From positions 434,001-498,000 of the forward strand of contig NZ_JAHPZX010000001.1 of the NCBI RefSeq assembly GCF_021325795.1: a stretch of 64,000 nt of DNA. Reading direction: 5' to 3'. The translations under genes and the position numbers were made by a program. A model generated the notes under the pieces. It was not told where the DNA came from, searched no databases, and was given only the letters and a program-made list of their open reading frames with translations. Each line of letters opens with the position of its first letter. Position 1 is the stretch's first letter. Below, one piece after another: positions 32,752 to 43,565 of the stretch. This DNA is from Bordetella sp. LUAb4. GTDB taxonomy: Bacteria; Pseudomonadota; Gammaproteobacteria; Burkholderiales; Burkholderiaceae_B.

Positions 32752-33204
32752 TCATTCCGTCGGGGTGAATACAGCTGGGGTGAATACAGGATAGGGATCG
32801 TCGTCTTCGGCGTCCGGCGCGTGCACCTGAAAGCGCACGCGCAGGCCGATGGCGACGTCGGCCGCCGGCAAGCCTTCGACGCGGCTCATCAAGCGAAAGC
32901 CTTCGTCGCAGTCGATCAGCGCGACGTTGTACGGATCGCCTTTGCGCGGATAGACGACCGACGTGCTGTACACCGTCCCCAAGCCGCTGCTGACGCGCCA
33001 GTCCAGGCAGTCTTCACCGGTGTAGGGGCACAGGACACGGGGGAAGAACACGGCTTTGCCCGCCGTACGGCTGTACTGATAAGCGAGGCGCCCCTCGCGC
33101 AGATGTTCGACATAGATGGCGTACGGAGACTGCCCGGGAGTCGAAACGGACGGGACATCGCCGTGGCCCTGAGCCTGCCCCTGGCCTAGCCCCGGCGCCG
33201 TCAT
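32752..33204 (-). CDS. DUF35/OB-fold protein, thiolase partner
   Basis: 150 residues from ATG 33204, overlapping the MaoC stop (ATGA). The OB-fold part is typical: FFPRVLCPYTGEDCLDWRV, GLGTVYSTSVVYPRKG, NVALIDCDEGFRLMSRVEG. The zinc-ribbon is degenerate: only the second Cys pair region remains (LCPYTGEDC), and the first CxxC knuckle is missing. In thiolase/hydratase complexes such proteins carry CoA-ester-binding or structural roles. Gene order OB-fold then thiolase supports a complex. Confidence 0.85.
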   Translation of the reverse strand: MTAPGLGQGQAQGHGDVPSVSTPGQSPYAIYVEHLREGRLAYQYSRTAGKAVFFPRVLCPYTGEDCLDWRVSSGLGTVYSTSVVYPRKGDPYNVALIDCDEGFRLMSRVEGLPAADVAIGLRVRFQVHAPDAEDDDPYPVFTPAVFTPTE

Positions 33205-33671
33205 GATTGCCCCTCTTTCGCGTACATCACCGACATCGTCTCCGCCACCATCGCCGGCCTGTCCACGCCTTCGATCTCGATGCGATTGGCGAAGGTCAGG
33301 CGCGCGCCGCCTTCTATCGGGTCGTAGGCCTGCAGCGTGCGATGCAGGCGGATGCGCGCACCACACTGGACCGGCGCGGTGAAGCGCACCTTATTGGACC
33401 CGTAGTTGATGCCGCGCGAGCGTTGCCGCACGCGGCAGATCTTCGCGCCCAGGAAAGTGATCAGGGACAGCGTCAACAGGCCATGTGCGATGGTCCTGCC
33501 TTGCGGCAGCTCGCGCCGGGCTCGCTCCACGTCGACGTGGATCCAGTTGTCGTCGCCCGTCACCTGGGCGAACGCGTCGATGCGCGCCTGGTCGATCTCC
33601 AGCCATTCGCTGGTTCCCAACAGCTGGCCCACGTAGCGTTGCAGGTCATACGGTGTATCCACTTCCAGCAT
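33201..33671 (-). CDS. MaoC-family (R)-specific enoyl-CoA hydratase
   Basis: 156 residues, hot-dog fold. The hydratase motif is FAQVTGDDNWIHVDVERA with catalytic Asp and His, followed by GRTIAHGLLTLSL. It hydrates an enoyl-CoA in the CoA-ester operon. Strong AGGAGG before the ATG. It overlaps the OB-fold gene by four bases and follows the nitronate monooxygenase-like gene by 11. Confidence 0.93.
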   Translation of the reverse strand: MLEVDTPYDLQRYVGQLLGTSEWLEIDQARIDAFAQVTGDDNWIHVDVERARRELPQGRTIAHGLLTLSLITFLGAKICRVRQRSRGINYGSNKVRFTAPVQCGARIRLHRTLQAYDPIEGGARLTFANRIEIEGVDRPAMVAETMSVMYAKEGQS

Positions 33672-33682
33672 GATGCTCCTCC

Positions 33683-35480
<1,798 letters not shown>

Positions 35481-35484
<4 letters not shown>

Positions 35485-36149
35485 GGCCGTACCTCCACCA
35501 GGCGGTCGATGAAATTGGCGGGCGTCACGATGTGCTCGGGATCGAGCGCGCCCAGTTCGACGACCTCGCTGACCTGCGCGATGGCCAGCCTGGCCGCGCC
35601 GGCCATGACGGGATTGTTGATGCGGGCCCCGCGGTGATAAACCAGGTTGCCCCAGCGATCGCCCCGCAGCGCCTTGATCAATGCCGCGTCACCGCGCAAG
35701 GGTTTTTCGAAAACGTATTCCTGGCCGTCGATGATGCGGGTTTCCTTGCCCTGCGCCAGCCGGGTGCCGGCGCCGGTACGGGTGAAGAAGCCCCCTATAC
35801 CGGCCGCGCCGGCGCGGATGCGTTCGGCCAGCGTGCCCTGCGGCACCAGTTCGAGTTCTATCTTGCCGGCGGCGTAGAGTTCGTCGAAGATGGTCTTGCC
35901 CTGCAGGCCGCGCGGAAAGGAACACACCATCTTGCGGATGCGGCCGGCCCGCATCAGGTCGCCGACGATGTCCTGGCCGATGGTGGCGTTGTTGGCCACG
36001 ATGGTGAGATCGCGCGCGCCCAGCGCCAGCACGCCTTCCATCAACTCGGCCGGCCGGCCCGATGTACCGAATCCCCCCACCAGCAGCACGTCGCCGTCCT
36101 TGATGCCGGCCACCGCCTCGGCGATGGATTTCATGCGTTTGTCTATCAT
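35481..36149 (-). CDS. 3-oxoacid CoA-transferase subunit A
   Basis: 222 residues, the alpha subunit: DGDVLLVGGFGTSGRPAELM, DLTIVANNATIGQD, ELELVPQGTLAERIRAG, FFTRTGAGT and RGDRWGNLVYHRGARINNPV. It resembles ScoA/PcaI rather than the longer IpdA-type ring hydrolases. It forms the heteromeric enzyme with the next gene, overlapping by four bases. Confidence 0.94.
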
Positions 36150-36152
36150 CGT

Positions 36153-37052
36153 TCAGTCCAGGTCGTGGCCCTTCATGTCGGCATTGCGGCGGGCGCGCCG
36201 CGCCAGGTCCAACAGCACGGGACCGATGCGTTCGGGGTCATCCACGGGCTCGGCCTCCGGCCCGCGATGCCAGCCTTCCATGGCGGACAGATGGCCGCCG
36301 CCCACTTCGAACACGCGTCCGGTCACTTCCGCGCTGGCGGCGCTGGCCAGCCAAACCACCACGGGGGCGATCCAGCGCGGATGCCGCGCGGCGATTTCTT
36401 CCGGCGTGCGTTCGCGCAGGTTTTCCGTCATGCGGGTTTGGGCATGCGGGGAGATGGCGTTGACGGTCACGCCATAGCGTTTCAGCTCACGTGCGGCGAT
36501 GACGGTCAAGGCAGCGATGCCGGCCTTGGCCGCGCCGTAATTGGTCTGGCCGATGTTGCCGTACAGACCGGACGAAGACGAGGTATTGATGATGCGCGCG
36601 TCAACCGGCTCGCCGGTGAGCTTCTGTAGGCTGCGCCAGTGAACGGCGGCGTGATGCGCGGTCGCGAAGGTGCCCTTGAGGTGCACATTGATGACGGCAT
36701 CCCATTCGCTTTCTTCCATATTGACCAGCATCCGGTCGCGCAGGATGCCGGCGTTGTTGACCAGGGCATGCAGGGCGCCGTAATGGGCGACGGTGCTCTC
36801 GATCATCTGGCGGGCGCCATTCCAGTCCGCTACGTCGTCGCCGTTGGCGATGGCGTCGCCGCCGGCGGCGCGGATCTCGTCGACCACGGATTGCGCGGCC
36901 GACAGGTCCTGGCCGATGCCGTCACGCGATACGCCCAGGTCGTTGACCACTACCTTGGCGCCGTGCGCCGCCAGTTGCAGCGCGTATTCGCGGCCGATAC
37001 CGCGGCCGGCGCCCGTCACGATGACGACCCGGCCCTCACATAACTTGCTCAT
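36153..37052 (-). CDS. Short-chain dehydrogenase (3-hydroxyacyl-CoA type)
   Basis: 299 residues. The Rossmann motif VTGAGRGIGREYALQLAA, NNAGILRDRMLVNMEESEWD, and the catalytic Ser-Tyr-Lys (INTSSSSG, TNYGAAKAG) identify an SDR close to the (3R)-hydroxyacyl-CoA dehydrogenase domain of peroxisomal multifunctional enzyme 2. The (R)-specific MaoC partner in the operon fits this. Strong GGAGG before the start. The CoA-transferase A gene starts three bases after its stop. Confidence 0.93.
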   Translation of the reverse strand: MSKLCEGRVVIVTGAGRGIGREYALQLAAHGAKVVVNDLGVSRDGIGQDLSAAQSVVDEIRAAGGDAIANGDDVADWNGARQMIESTVAHYGALHALVNNAGILRDRMLVNMEESEWDAVINVHLKGTFATAHHAAVHWRSLQKLTGEPVDARIINTSSSSGLYGNIGQTNYGAAKAGIAALTVIAARELKRYGVTVNAISPHAQTRMTENLRERTPEEIAARHPRWIAPVVVWLASAASAEVTGRVFEVGGGHLSAMEGWHRGPEAEPVDDPERIGPVLLDLARRARRNADMKGHDLD

Positions 37053-37092
37053 TCCATCCTCCAGACAGGTTGTTCATTCGGTGGTGCATGGT

Positions 37093-37200
37093 GCTTGCAC
37101 ACTTGTTCGTCGCGCTATTTCGTTGTGCTATTTTGTTGCGCTTGTTCGTTGCGCTTGCCTATTGCGCTTCGCGCATGTCCGCTGCGCCTGTTGCCGCTAC
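37093..37200. repeat. Degenerate repeats of a TTGTTCGTTGCGCT-like unit
   Basis: Between the hydratase and SDR genes, several imperfect units (TTGTTCGTCGCGCTA, TTTCGTTGTGCTA, TTTTGTTGCGC, TTGTTCGTTGCGC, TTGCCTATTGCGC) are arranged head to tail. No gene. Purpose unknown. Confidence 0.6.
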
Positions 37201-37201
37201 C

Positions 37202-38164
37202 CTATGAAAAACGCGGCGGGCGCTTCTCCACGAAGGCGGCGGCGGCTTCACGGTGATCCGGCGTTTCCGCGCAGCGGGCATGGCGCCAGCATTCGCGGTC
37301 CAACATGTCGGGCAGCGACAAATGGGCGGCGTCGTTCAGATTGGCCTTGATGTGCGCGATGGCGGTCCGCGGTCCTGCGGCCAGACGCTGGGCGATCCCC
37401 ATGACCTCCGCTTCCAATGCTTCCGGCTGGAACACGGCGTTCAGCAATCCCAAGCCCAGCGCCGCCTGGGCGTCCAGCATGGGCGAGAGCAGGTAAAGCT
37501 CGCGCGCCTTGGCCATGCCGACCAGGCGCGGAAGGAAATAATGGCCGCCGAAGTCCCCTGACAATCCCACATTGACGAAGCCCGTGCGCAAGCGCGCGGT
37601 GTCATCGGCATAGCGCAGATCGCAGGCCAGGGCCAGGCTCAGGCCGGCTCCCACCGCCGGCCCGCGCATCATCGCGATCGTCGGTTTCGGCATCGTGTGC
37701 AGCAGCTCGCAGATTTCCGTGCGACGCCGCAAGCCGGCGATCTTCTGCTCGAAGGACAAGGCCGGCGTCACAGCCGCCCCCACACTGGTGTCCCCGCCAG
37801 CGCTGGCGTCGCTGATTGCAGCACCGTTTGCGCTCACGACGGCACCGGAATCGTCGCGGCCATTCGCACTGCCGCCGACAGCCGCAACAGCGGCCATGCG
37901 CGCGACATCGCCGCCGGCGCAGAATGCACTGCCCGCACCGGTCAGGACTACCGCGCCGACGCCATCATCATCGGCGGCCGTGCGCAGCGCCGTCAGCAGC
38001 GCGGCATACAAAGCGGGACTGAGCGCGTTGCGGCGCTGCGGGCGGTTCAAGGTCAGGACCAGCAGTCGCCCCTCGCGCTCTTGCAGTAGATCCCGGCTGA
38101 CCTCCATCCTATCGCCCTCGGTCGAAAGCGCCGTCGCGGCACCGCGCGTGTCGGTTTGGTTCAC
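37202..38164 (-). CDS. Enoyl-CoA hydratase/isomerase family protein
   Basis: 320 residues from GTG 38164, chosen for GAGGAG five bases upstream; Met at 38107 is an alternative. Crotonase fold: LTLNRPQRRNALSPALYAAL, oxyanion-hole segments GAGSAFCAGGDVARM and MRGPAVGAGLSLALACDLRY. An Ala/Gly/Ser-rich insertion of about 40 residues lies between the two oxyanion segments. The segment that carries catalytic Glu in hydratases reads FVNVGLSGDFGG, so it may be an isomerase, hydrolase or other crotonase rather than a plain hydratase. It is first in the minus-strand CoA-ester gene set and divergent from an IclR gene. Confidence 0.9.
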   Translation of the reverse strand: MNQTDTRGAATALSTEGDRMEVSRDLLQEREGRLLVLTLNRPQRRNALSPALYAALLTALRTAADDDGVGAVVLTGAGSAFCAGGDVARMAAVAAVGGSANGRDDSGAVVSANGAAISDASAGGDTSVGAAVTPALSFEQKIAGLRRRTEICELLHTMPKPTIAMMRGPAVGAGLSLALACDLRYADDTARLRTGFVNVGLSGDFGGHYFLPRLVGMAKARELYLLSPMLDAQAALGLGLLNAVFQPEALEAEVMGIAQRLAAGPRTAIAHIKANLNDAAHLSLPDMLDRECWRHARCAETPDHREAAAAFVEKRPPRFS

Positions 38165-38414
38165 ATCGTCTCCTCGGCTTAGGTGATGGCACGAAGGCAC
38201 TTTCCGGCCTTTTTTTATCCTAGGGGAAGACGATGATTGCGTGCGCGGCGGCGGCGCATTTATACGTCCACATATCGAGATACTGCCCTTTCAGAACCTG
38301 CCATCTCTCGGGATTCCGGCTACAAATCGTCCAGGGACTGGCCTTTGGCGACGTCCAACATATAGAAGAAGCAGAACGAGCGCATCGCCACGCATGCGGC
38401 GCGGAGACAAAATC

Positions 38415-39263
38415 ATGAGTCCCAGCATTCCCACTCCCTCGGCCAGCGCGGCCGCCGGCACCCAGACCTTGCATCGCGCGGTATCCCTGCTGCGCCTGAT
38501 CACCGCCAACAATCGCAGCGGCAGCCGTCTGGTCGACCTGTACCGCCGCAGCGGCCTGGAACGTCCCACGGCGCATCGCATTCTGCAAGGCATGATCGCC
38601 GAGCAGTTGATCCGCCAGGACAGCCACAGCAAGCGCTACTACCTGGGTTCGCTGCTGTACGAAATGGGCCTGGCGGCCGCGCCCAAACTGGCCTTGCGCG
38701 ACATCTGCCATCCCTATCTGGAGACCTTGGCGGAGCAGACCGGAGACACCGTATTCATGACCGTGCGTTCCGGTTTCGACGGCGTCTGCGTGGCGCGCGC
38801 GGACGGCGCATTCCCCATCAAGATGTTCGTGCTGGACGTGGGCCGGCATCGCCCGTTGAACGTGGGCGCGGGCGGCCTGGCGGTTCTCAGCGCCTTGCCG
38901 GATGACGAGATCCAGCGCATCTGCCGCGTCAATGTGGTGCGCACCCAGCGCAAGAATCCACGCTTCACCGATGCCCAGCTGCGCGCCAGCATTGCCGCCA
39001 CGCGCCGGCGCGGGTACGCCACCAACAAGGTCATGGACAATCCGCCGGTGCATTCCGTCGGCCTGGTGGTCCGCTATCCGGACGGCACGCCGGCCGCCGG
39101 CATCAGCGTCTCGACCCTGGCTTCGCGCCTGGGCAAGGATCGCCTGGAGATGGTCGTGCGCTGCCTGGGCGATGCGGTGGAATCGATCGAAGCGGACCTG
39201 CGCCGGCACCTGGCGAGTAACGCCACGGCGCCTGCCTGCGCGGTCCCGGTGCCTACCGCCTGA
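38415..39263 (+). CDS. IclR-family transcriptional regulator
   Basis: 282 residues from ATG 38415 (GGAG eight bases upstream). HTH: LHRAVSLLRLITANNRSGSR, YRRSGLERPTAHRILQGMI. Effector domain: GDTVFMTVRSGFDGVCVARA, VGAGGLAVLSALPDDE and GISVSTLASRLGKDRLEMVV. It is divergent from the hydratase gene heading the CoA-ester operon and followed by a Bug gene, so it most likely controls both. The ligand is probably a pathway intermediate (inference). Confidence 0.93.
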   Translation: MSPSIPTPSASAAAGTQTLHRAVSLLRLITANNRSGSRLVDLYRRSGLERPTAHRILQGMIAEQLIRQDSHSKRYYLGSLLYEMGLAAAPKLALRDICHPYLETLAEQTGDTVFMTVRSGFDGVCVARADGAFPIKMFVLDVGRHRPLNVGAGGLAVLSALPDDEIQRICRVNVVRTQRKNPRFTDAQLRASIAATRRRGYATNKVMDNPPVHSVGLVVRYPDGTPAAGISVSTLASRLGKDRLEMVVRCLGDAVESIEADLRRHLASNATAPACAVPVPTA

Positions 39264-39466
39264 GGGCGGCGCAAGACCGTGCAGCGCCGGCGTGAAGTCC
39301 AATTTATGGACCTGAATTTGGTACTTGCCTGCGCTGGCACCGTTCGCGGGCGGGCTTAAGTCCTTAGACTTTTTTCGAGTCCCGCAGCCGCCACGGCAAT
39401 GGCCGCCACGGCACCGGACCCCATACCCACAAGAAGATGCCGCCCCAAACGCGGTGGAGGACGACA

Positions 39467-40447
39467 ATGACATCCCTGATTTCCCGACGCTGGGCCGCTG
39501 TGGCCACGGGCCTGGCCTTGACCTTCTGCGCAACCGCCGCGCAAGCCGACTATCCCGATCACCCCATCCAGGCGATCTCGCCTTATGCCGCCGGCGGCGC
39601 CAACGACTTCCTCACCCGGCTGATGGCGCAGCACATGGGTACGGCACTCAAGACCACCATCGTGGTCGAGAACAAGGCCGGTGCCAACGGCATCGTCGGC
39701 GCCGGCTTCGTCGCCAAGGCGGCACCGGACGGCTACACCCTGCTGATGGGCAATAGCGCTACCCACGGCACCAATCCCACGCTGTACAAGCAGATGCCCT
39801 ACGACCCCGACCGCGACTTCGCGCCGGTGGGCATGGTGGCGTCCGTGCCCATCGTGCTGGCGATCAACGCAAAGTTGGGCGTCAACAATATTCCCGAGCT
39901 GCTGGCCTACGCCAAGTCCCATCCCGGCAAGCTGGCCTTCGGCAGCAGCGGCGTGGGCGGCACCGGCCATTTGTGCGGCGAGGCCTTCAAGGCAGAGACA
40001 GGGCTGGACATGGTGCATGTACCCTACAAGGGCGACGCGCCGGCCGTGGCCGATGCCATGGGGGGACAGGTACAGATGGCCTTCGTCGGCGTGGCATCGG
40101 CGGCGCCGCTGCTGGCGTCGGGCAAGATCAAGATCCTGGCCGTGGCCAGCGCCCATCGTTCGGGTTCGCTGCCCAATGTGCCGACCATGGCTGAAGCGGG
40201 CTACAAGGACATCCAGTTCGCCCAGTGGTACGCCCTGGTCACGCGCGCCGGCACCCCCGCGCCGGTCATCGCCAAGCTGAACGAGGCGACCAAGGTGGTG
40301 CTGGCCCAGGCGGACGTGAAGAAAAGCCTGGCCACGCAGGGCGCTGATCCGGAATACATGACGCCGGATCAGTTGCGCGGTTTCTATCAATCGGAGATCA
40401 AGCGCTTCGCGGAGATCATCACCCGCCTGGGCATCAAGGCGGAATAG
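39467..40447 (+). CDS. Bug/TctC-family periplasmic solute-binding protein
   Basis: 326 residues from ATG 39467 (GGAGG six bases upstream). Sec signal ending AAQA|DY. Motifs YPDHPIQAISPYAAGGANDF, VVENKAGANGIVGAGFVA, VHVPYKGDAPAVADAMGG and FAQWYALVTRAGTP. It lies behind the IclR gene opposite the CoA-ester operon, so the acid degraded by that operon is a plausible ligand. No permease genes nearby. Confidence 0.93.
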   Translation: MTSLISRRWAAVATGLALTFCATAAQADYPDHPIQAISPYAAGGANDFLTRLMAQHMGTALKTTIVVENKAGANGIVGAGFVAKAAPDGYTLLMGNSATHGTNPTLYKQMPYDPDRDFAPVGMVASVPIVLAINAKLGVNNIPELLAYAKSHPGKLAFGSSGVGGTGHLCGEAFKAETGLDMVHVPYKGDAPAVADAMGGQVQMAFVGVASAAPLLASGKIKILAVASAHRSGSLPNVPTMAEAGYKDIQFAQWYALVTRAGTPAPVIAKLNEATKVVLAQADVKKSLATQGADPEYMTPDQLRGFYQSEIKRFAEIITRLGIKAE

Positions 40448-40491
40448 GTCACGAGCCGTAGCGGCCAGCCCCTACCCTGAGCGCCCAGGCG

Positions 40492-40710
40492 TCACATCCG
40501 TACCGGTCGTGGATTCGTGGGCGGGTCACCCGCCGGCGGCTCGCCGGGGGGCGGGTCGCCCTCGGGTGGAGGCGTTTCATCCGGATCTGGCGGCGGGCTT
40601 TGCGGGCCACCCGGCGGCGGCACACCGGGATCGGTGGCGGGTGGCTCGGGCGTGATCTGAGCGTAGTGAAAGACAGGTCGAGGAGAGGCAGGCAGTAGCA
40701 GGCTCATCAT
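40492..40710 (-). CDS. Possible small proline-rich protein
   Basis: 72 residues, with a Pro/Asp/Glu/Gly-rich tail (PPPGGPQSPPPDPDETPPPE). Two adjacent ATG codons at 40710 and 40707 have only a weak site. It is divergent from galM. It may be real, but the biased composition alone could arise from GC-rich noncoding DNA. Confidence 0.35.
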   Translation of the reverse strand: MMSLLLPASPRPVFHYAQITPEPPATDPGVPPPGGPQSPPPDPDETPPPEGDPPPGEPPAGDPPTNPRPVRM

Positions 40711-40821
40711 GATGGCAGGGATCCGGTCGGCAACGTCGAAGGCTCCGGCCGAGCAAGCGCCATGCCGCCCCGCCCACGCCATGCCTGCGCCTCCACCCGC
40801 ACCTATCCCTATAATCCAGCG

Positions 40822-41829
40822 ATGACCGATACCGCCGCTCCCCTGCGCCTGACGACAGGCCCCGCCACGCTCGAACTGCTGCCCGCGCTGGGCGGCACGA
40901 TTCTTCGTTATGACTGGCACGGCGTGCCGGTCCTGCGTCCCACTGAAGGGATCCCCACTCAGTCGCGGGTGACAGCCTGCTATCCCCTGGCGCCCTATTC
41001 CAACCGCATCGCCGACGCGCACCTGACCTTCGACGGCAAGTCCTGGCCCATCCCCCGCACCGCGGACAACCATCCGCTGCCGATCCACGGCATCACCTGG
41101 CAAAGACCCTGGACCGTGACCCACCAGGACGCCACCCACGTGACCATGGAACAGCATTACACCGTTCCGGGGGCCGACGCGGCAGGCAACGCAGCGCCCA
41201 GCGATGCGGCGGGGACAAGGGCGCGGAATGCGGCGGCAGCGGACGCCATCGCCCCTTGGCCCTTTCCTTTCCATGCGACGCAATCCTTCGAGCTCAGCGA
41301 CGATGCCCTGCGCATCACGCTGACCTTGCGCAATACCGGCACCACCGATCAACCGGCCGGCCTGGGCTGGCATCCCTACTTCCCCCGCACGCCGCAAACC
41401 CGCGTGCGCGCCCAGGTCAGCCATATGTGGATCAACGATGACCAGAGCCTGCCGCAGGACCTGATCGATACCGGCGGTGCCGTGGACGATGGCCTGCCGG
41501 TGACGCAGGTCGACCTGGACAATGTCTTCAACGGCTTCGCCGGCTCGGCCAGTGTCGCCTGGCCGGAACGCGGCATGGCGGTGGATCTGCAAGCCCATGC
41601 CCCCCTGACCCATCTGGTGATCTTCACCCCGCCGGGCAAGCCGCACATCGCGGTAGAGCCGGTCAGCAATATGACCGACGCCTTCAATCGCTACGCTCAA
41701 GACGAGGCACCGGCGCTGACCGAGCTTGCGCCCGGCGTGCGTCAGGACCGTGCCACCGGTACGCTGATCCTGGCCCCCGGCGCCCAGGCGAGCGCCACGC
41801 TGACCCTGCGGCCGCGCCGGCTGCGCTGA
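40822..41829 (+). CDS. Aldose 1-epimerase (galactose mutarotase family)
   Basis: 335 residues from ATG 40822. Beta-sandwich mutarotase motifs: PLAPYSNRIADAHLTFDG, PLPIHGITWQRPW with the first active His, GLGWHPYFPR with the second, and AVEPVSNMTDAFNR with the catalytic Glu. It interconverts anomers of free sugars or is one of the sugar-phosphate epimerase relatives. A short Ala-rich insertion lies at about 110-140. The next gene starts 26 bases downstream. Confidence 0.92.
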   Translation: MTDTAAPLRLTTGPATLELLPALGGTILRYDWHGVPVLRPTEGIPTQSRVTACYPLAPYSNRIADAHLTFDGKSWPIPRTADNHPLPIHGITWQRPWTVTHQDATHVTMEQHYTVPGADAAGNAAPSDAAGTRARNAAAADAIAPWPFPFHATQSFELSDDALRITLTLRNTGTTDQPAGLGWHPYFPRTPQTRVRAQVSHMWINDDQSLPQDLIDTGGAVDDGLPVTQVDLDNVFNGFAGSASVAWPERGMAVDLQAHAPLTHLVIFTPPGKPHIAVEPVSNMTDAFNRYAQDEAPALTELAPGVRQDRATGTLILAPGAQASATLTLRPRRLR

Positions 41830-41855
41830 CCACGCCGGCCGCGGAGAACCCACGC

Positions 41856-42584
41856 ATGGACGACGCTGTCCTCGCCGCGATCCAGCGCTGGCCCGATGTG
41901 CCGGCGGTTTCCGGCTGGCTGTCGCTGGACCAGCGGGGCCGCTGGCGCCTGCATCCCAACGGCGACGCCGACCAGGGCGCGCCGGGCGAGAGCATCACCA
42001 GCCCCGCCATCCTCGCCTTCATCGACCGCAACTATGCGCGCGATAACGATGGCAGCTGGTTTTTCCAGAACGGTCCGCAACGGGTCTATGTGCGCCTGGA
42101 CGCCGCGCCCTACATCCTGCGGGTGAACCAGGATGGCAGCGGCCTGCAGACTCACACGGGACTGGCGATAAAACGAATCTCCACCTGGTGGCTGGACGAG
42201 GATGGCCGCCTGTATGCCGACACCGACGCCGGCCCGGGCATGCTGGACGGCCGCGACATGCCGCGCGTGCTGGACGCCCTGTTCCTGGCCGACGGCGAAC
42301 CGGCCCTGGAAAGCCTGGCGGCCCTGCCGCTCCAAGGCAAGCTGGAAGTGTCTTACCGGCCGGACCTGGCACCGGCGCCCTCAACCGATGCCGCCGATGG
42401 GGCCGCTGACGCTGGTGCGCCTGGCGTGGCTGGTGTGGCTGGTGTGGCTGGTGTGGCTGGTGTGGCTGGTGTGGCCGGTATGGCTGAGACCGCCGATGGC
42501 AACGAGACCTCCGATATGGCTATCGTCACTCACGCCACCCGCGCCCATATCGCCCAAGCGCTGGGCTACACCCCGGGCCGCTGA
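41856..42584 (+). CDS. Conserved hypothetical protein with VAG repeat
   Basis: 242 residues, soluble. The N-terminal about 180 residues (VPAVSGWLSLDQRGRWRL, NDGSWFFQNGPQRVYVRLD, AIKRISTWWLDEDGRLYAD) look like a conserved DUF found in Burkholderiales next to metabolic genes; I cannot name it with confidence. A Gly-Val-Ala repeat (about 190-210) encoded by a 9-bp tandem repeat separates it from a C-terminal piece, IVTHATRAHIAQALGYTPGR. It probably belongs to the same transcript as galM. Confidence 0.7.
   Translation: MDDAVLAAIQRWPDVPAVSGWLSLDQRGRWRLHPNGDADQGAPGESITSPAILAFIDRNYARDNDGSWFFQNGPQRVYVRLDAAPYILRVNQDGSGLQTHTGLAIKRISTWWLDEDGRLYADTDAGPGMLDGRDMPRVLDALFLADGEPALESLAALPLQGKLEVSYRPDLAPAPSTDAADGAADAGAPGVAGVAGVAGVAGVAGVAGMAETADGNETSDMAIVTHATRAHIAQALGYTPGR
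42423..42485 (+). repeat. 9-bp in-frame tandem repeat (Gly-Val-Ala codons)
   Basis: Seven units of GGTGTGGCT or close variants. It encodes (GVA)n. Copy-number change would lengthen or shorten the linker without a frameshift. Confidence 0.9.
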
Positions 42585-42619
42585 CCGGCGCCCGCCCGCG
42601 CCCTCGCCACAAGGACATC

Positions 42620-43528
42620 ATGGACACGCATAGCGCGATGCGCACTTTCGCCAAGGTGGTCGAGCTGGGCTCGTTCGCCGCGGCGGCCGCCAAGCTGGAC
42701 CAAGCCCGCTCGGCGGTCACGCGCCAGGTCGCGTTCCTCGAACAGCGCTACGGCGTGCGCTTGCTCAATCGCACCACGCGCAAGCTGGGCCTCACCGATG
42801 CCGGCCAGGCCTTCTACGACCGCATCCGTCCCATCCTGACCGATCTGGACGACCTGGAGCAGGCGCTGCAAGCCGAAGACCGCCGCCCCAGCGGCCGCCT
42901 GCGCGTAGCCGCGCCCGTCTCGTTCGGCGTGCGCCACCTGGGTCCGGCCATCGCCGACTACATCGCCGCCTACCCGGATGTCTTCATCGACCTGGACTTG
43001 AATGACCGGGTCGTGGACTTGGTGGAAGAAGGCTACGACGTCGCCGTGCGCATCGGCAGCCTGCCGGACTCCACGCTGGTGGCGCGGCCGCTGGCAACGC
43101 AGGCCTTGAAGGTGTGCGCATCGCCGGCCTACCTGGCAGCCCATGGTGAACCACGCCATCCGGACGACCTGAAACGCCACCGCTGCCTGCAATATGCGTA
43201 TTCGCGCACCGGCAACGAATGGCGCTTCGAAAAGGACGGCCAGTCCTTCGCCGTGCGGGTGCCCACGTCCCTGCGCGCCAACAATGGCGACATCCTGCGC
43301 ACGGCCGCCGTGGCCGGCCACGGCATCGTCCTGCAGCCGGGCTTCCTGGTCGACACCGACATCGCCGCCGGGCGCCTGGTACCGCTGCTGAGCGACTACA
43401 GCAATTCGCCCATCACCATGTATGCCGTCTACCCGCACCGGCGCTACCTGACCGCCAAAGTGCGCACCTTCGTCGCCTTCCTGGAAGCGCGCTTCAGCGG
43501 CGGCGCGGTAACCCCTGTCGGCGAATGA
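42620..43528 (+). CDS. LysR-family transcriptional regulator
   Basis: 302 residues. HTH AMRTFAKVVELGSFAAAAAK and RSAVTRQVAFLEQRYGVRLL; effector domain with GYDVAVRIGSLPDSTLVARP, ASPAYLAAHGEPRHPDDL, AVAGHGIVLQPGFLV and MYAVYPHRRYLTAKVRTFVA. It belongs to the large group of LysR regulators that control nearby redox or efflux genes. No divergent partner, so the target is unknown. Confidence 0.93.
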   Translation: MDTHSAMRTFAKVVELGSFAAAAAKLDQARSAVTRQVAFLEQRYGVRLLNRTTRKLGLTDAGQAFYDRIRPILTDLDDLEQALQAEDRRPSGRLRVAAPVSFGVRHLGPAIADYIAAYPDVFIDLDLNDRVVDLVEEGYDVAVRIGSLPDSTLVARPLATQALKVCASPAYLAAHGEPRHPDDLKRHRCLQYAYSRTGNEWRFEKDGQSFAVRVPTSLRANNGDILRTAAVAGHGIVLQPGFLVDTDIAAGRLVPLLSDYSNSPITMYAVYPHRRYLTAKVRTFVAFLEARFSGGAVTPVGE

Positions 43529-43565
43529 CGCGCCGCGATGCACGCCAACCGTTAGAATCGCCACC

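Noticed and set aside
40495-41853. A 453-codon minus-strand open frame
   Set aside because: Most is antisense to aldose 1-epimerase. Only its last about 72 codons (40492-40710) were kept, as a low-confidence small gene.
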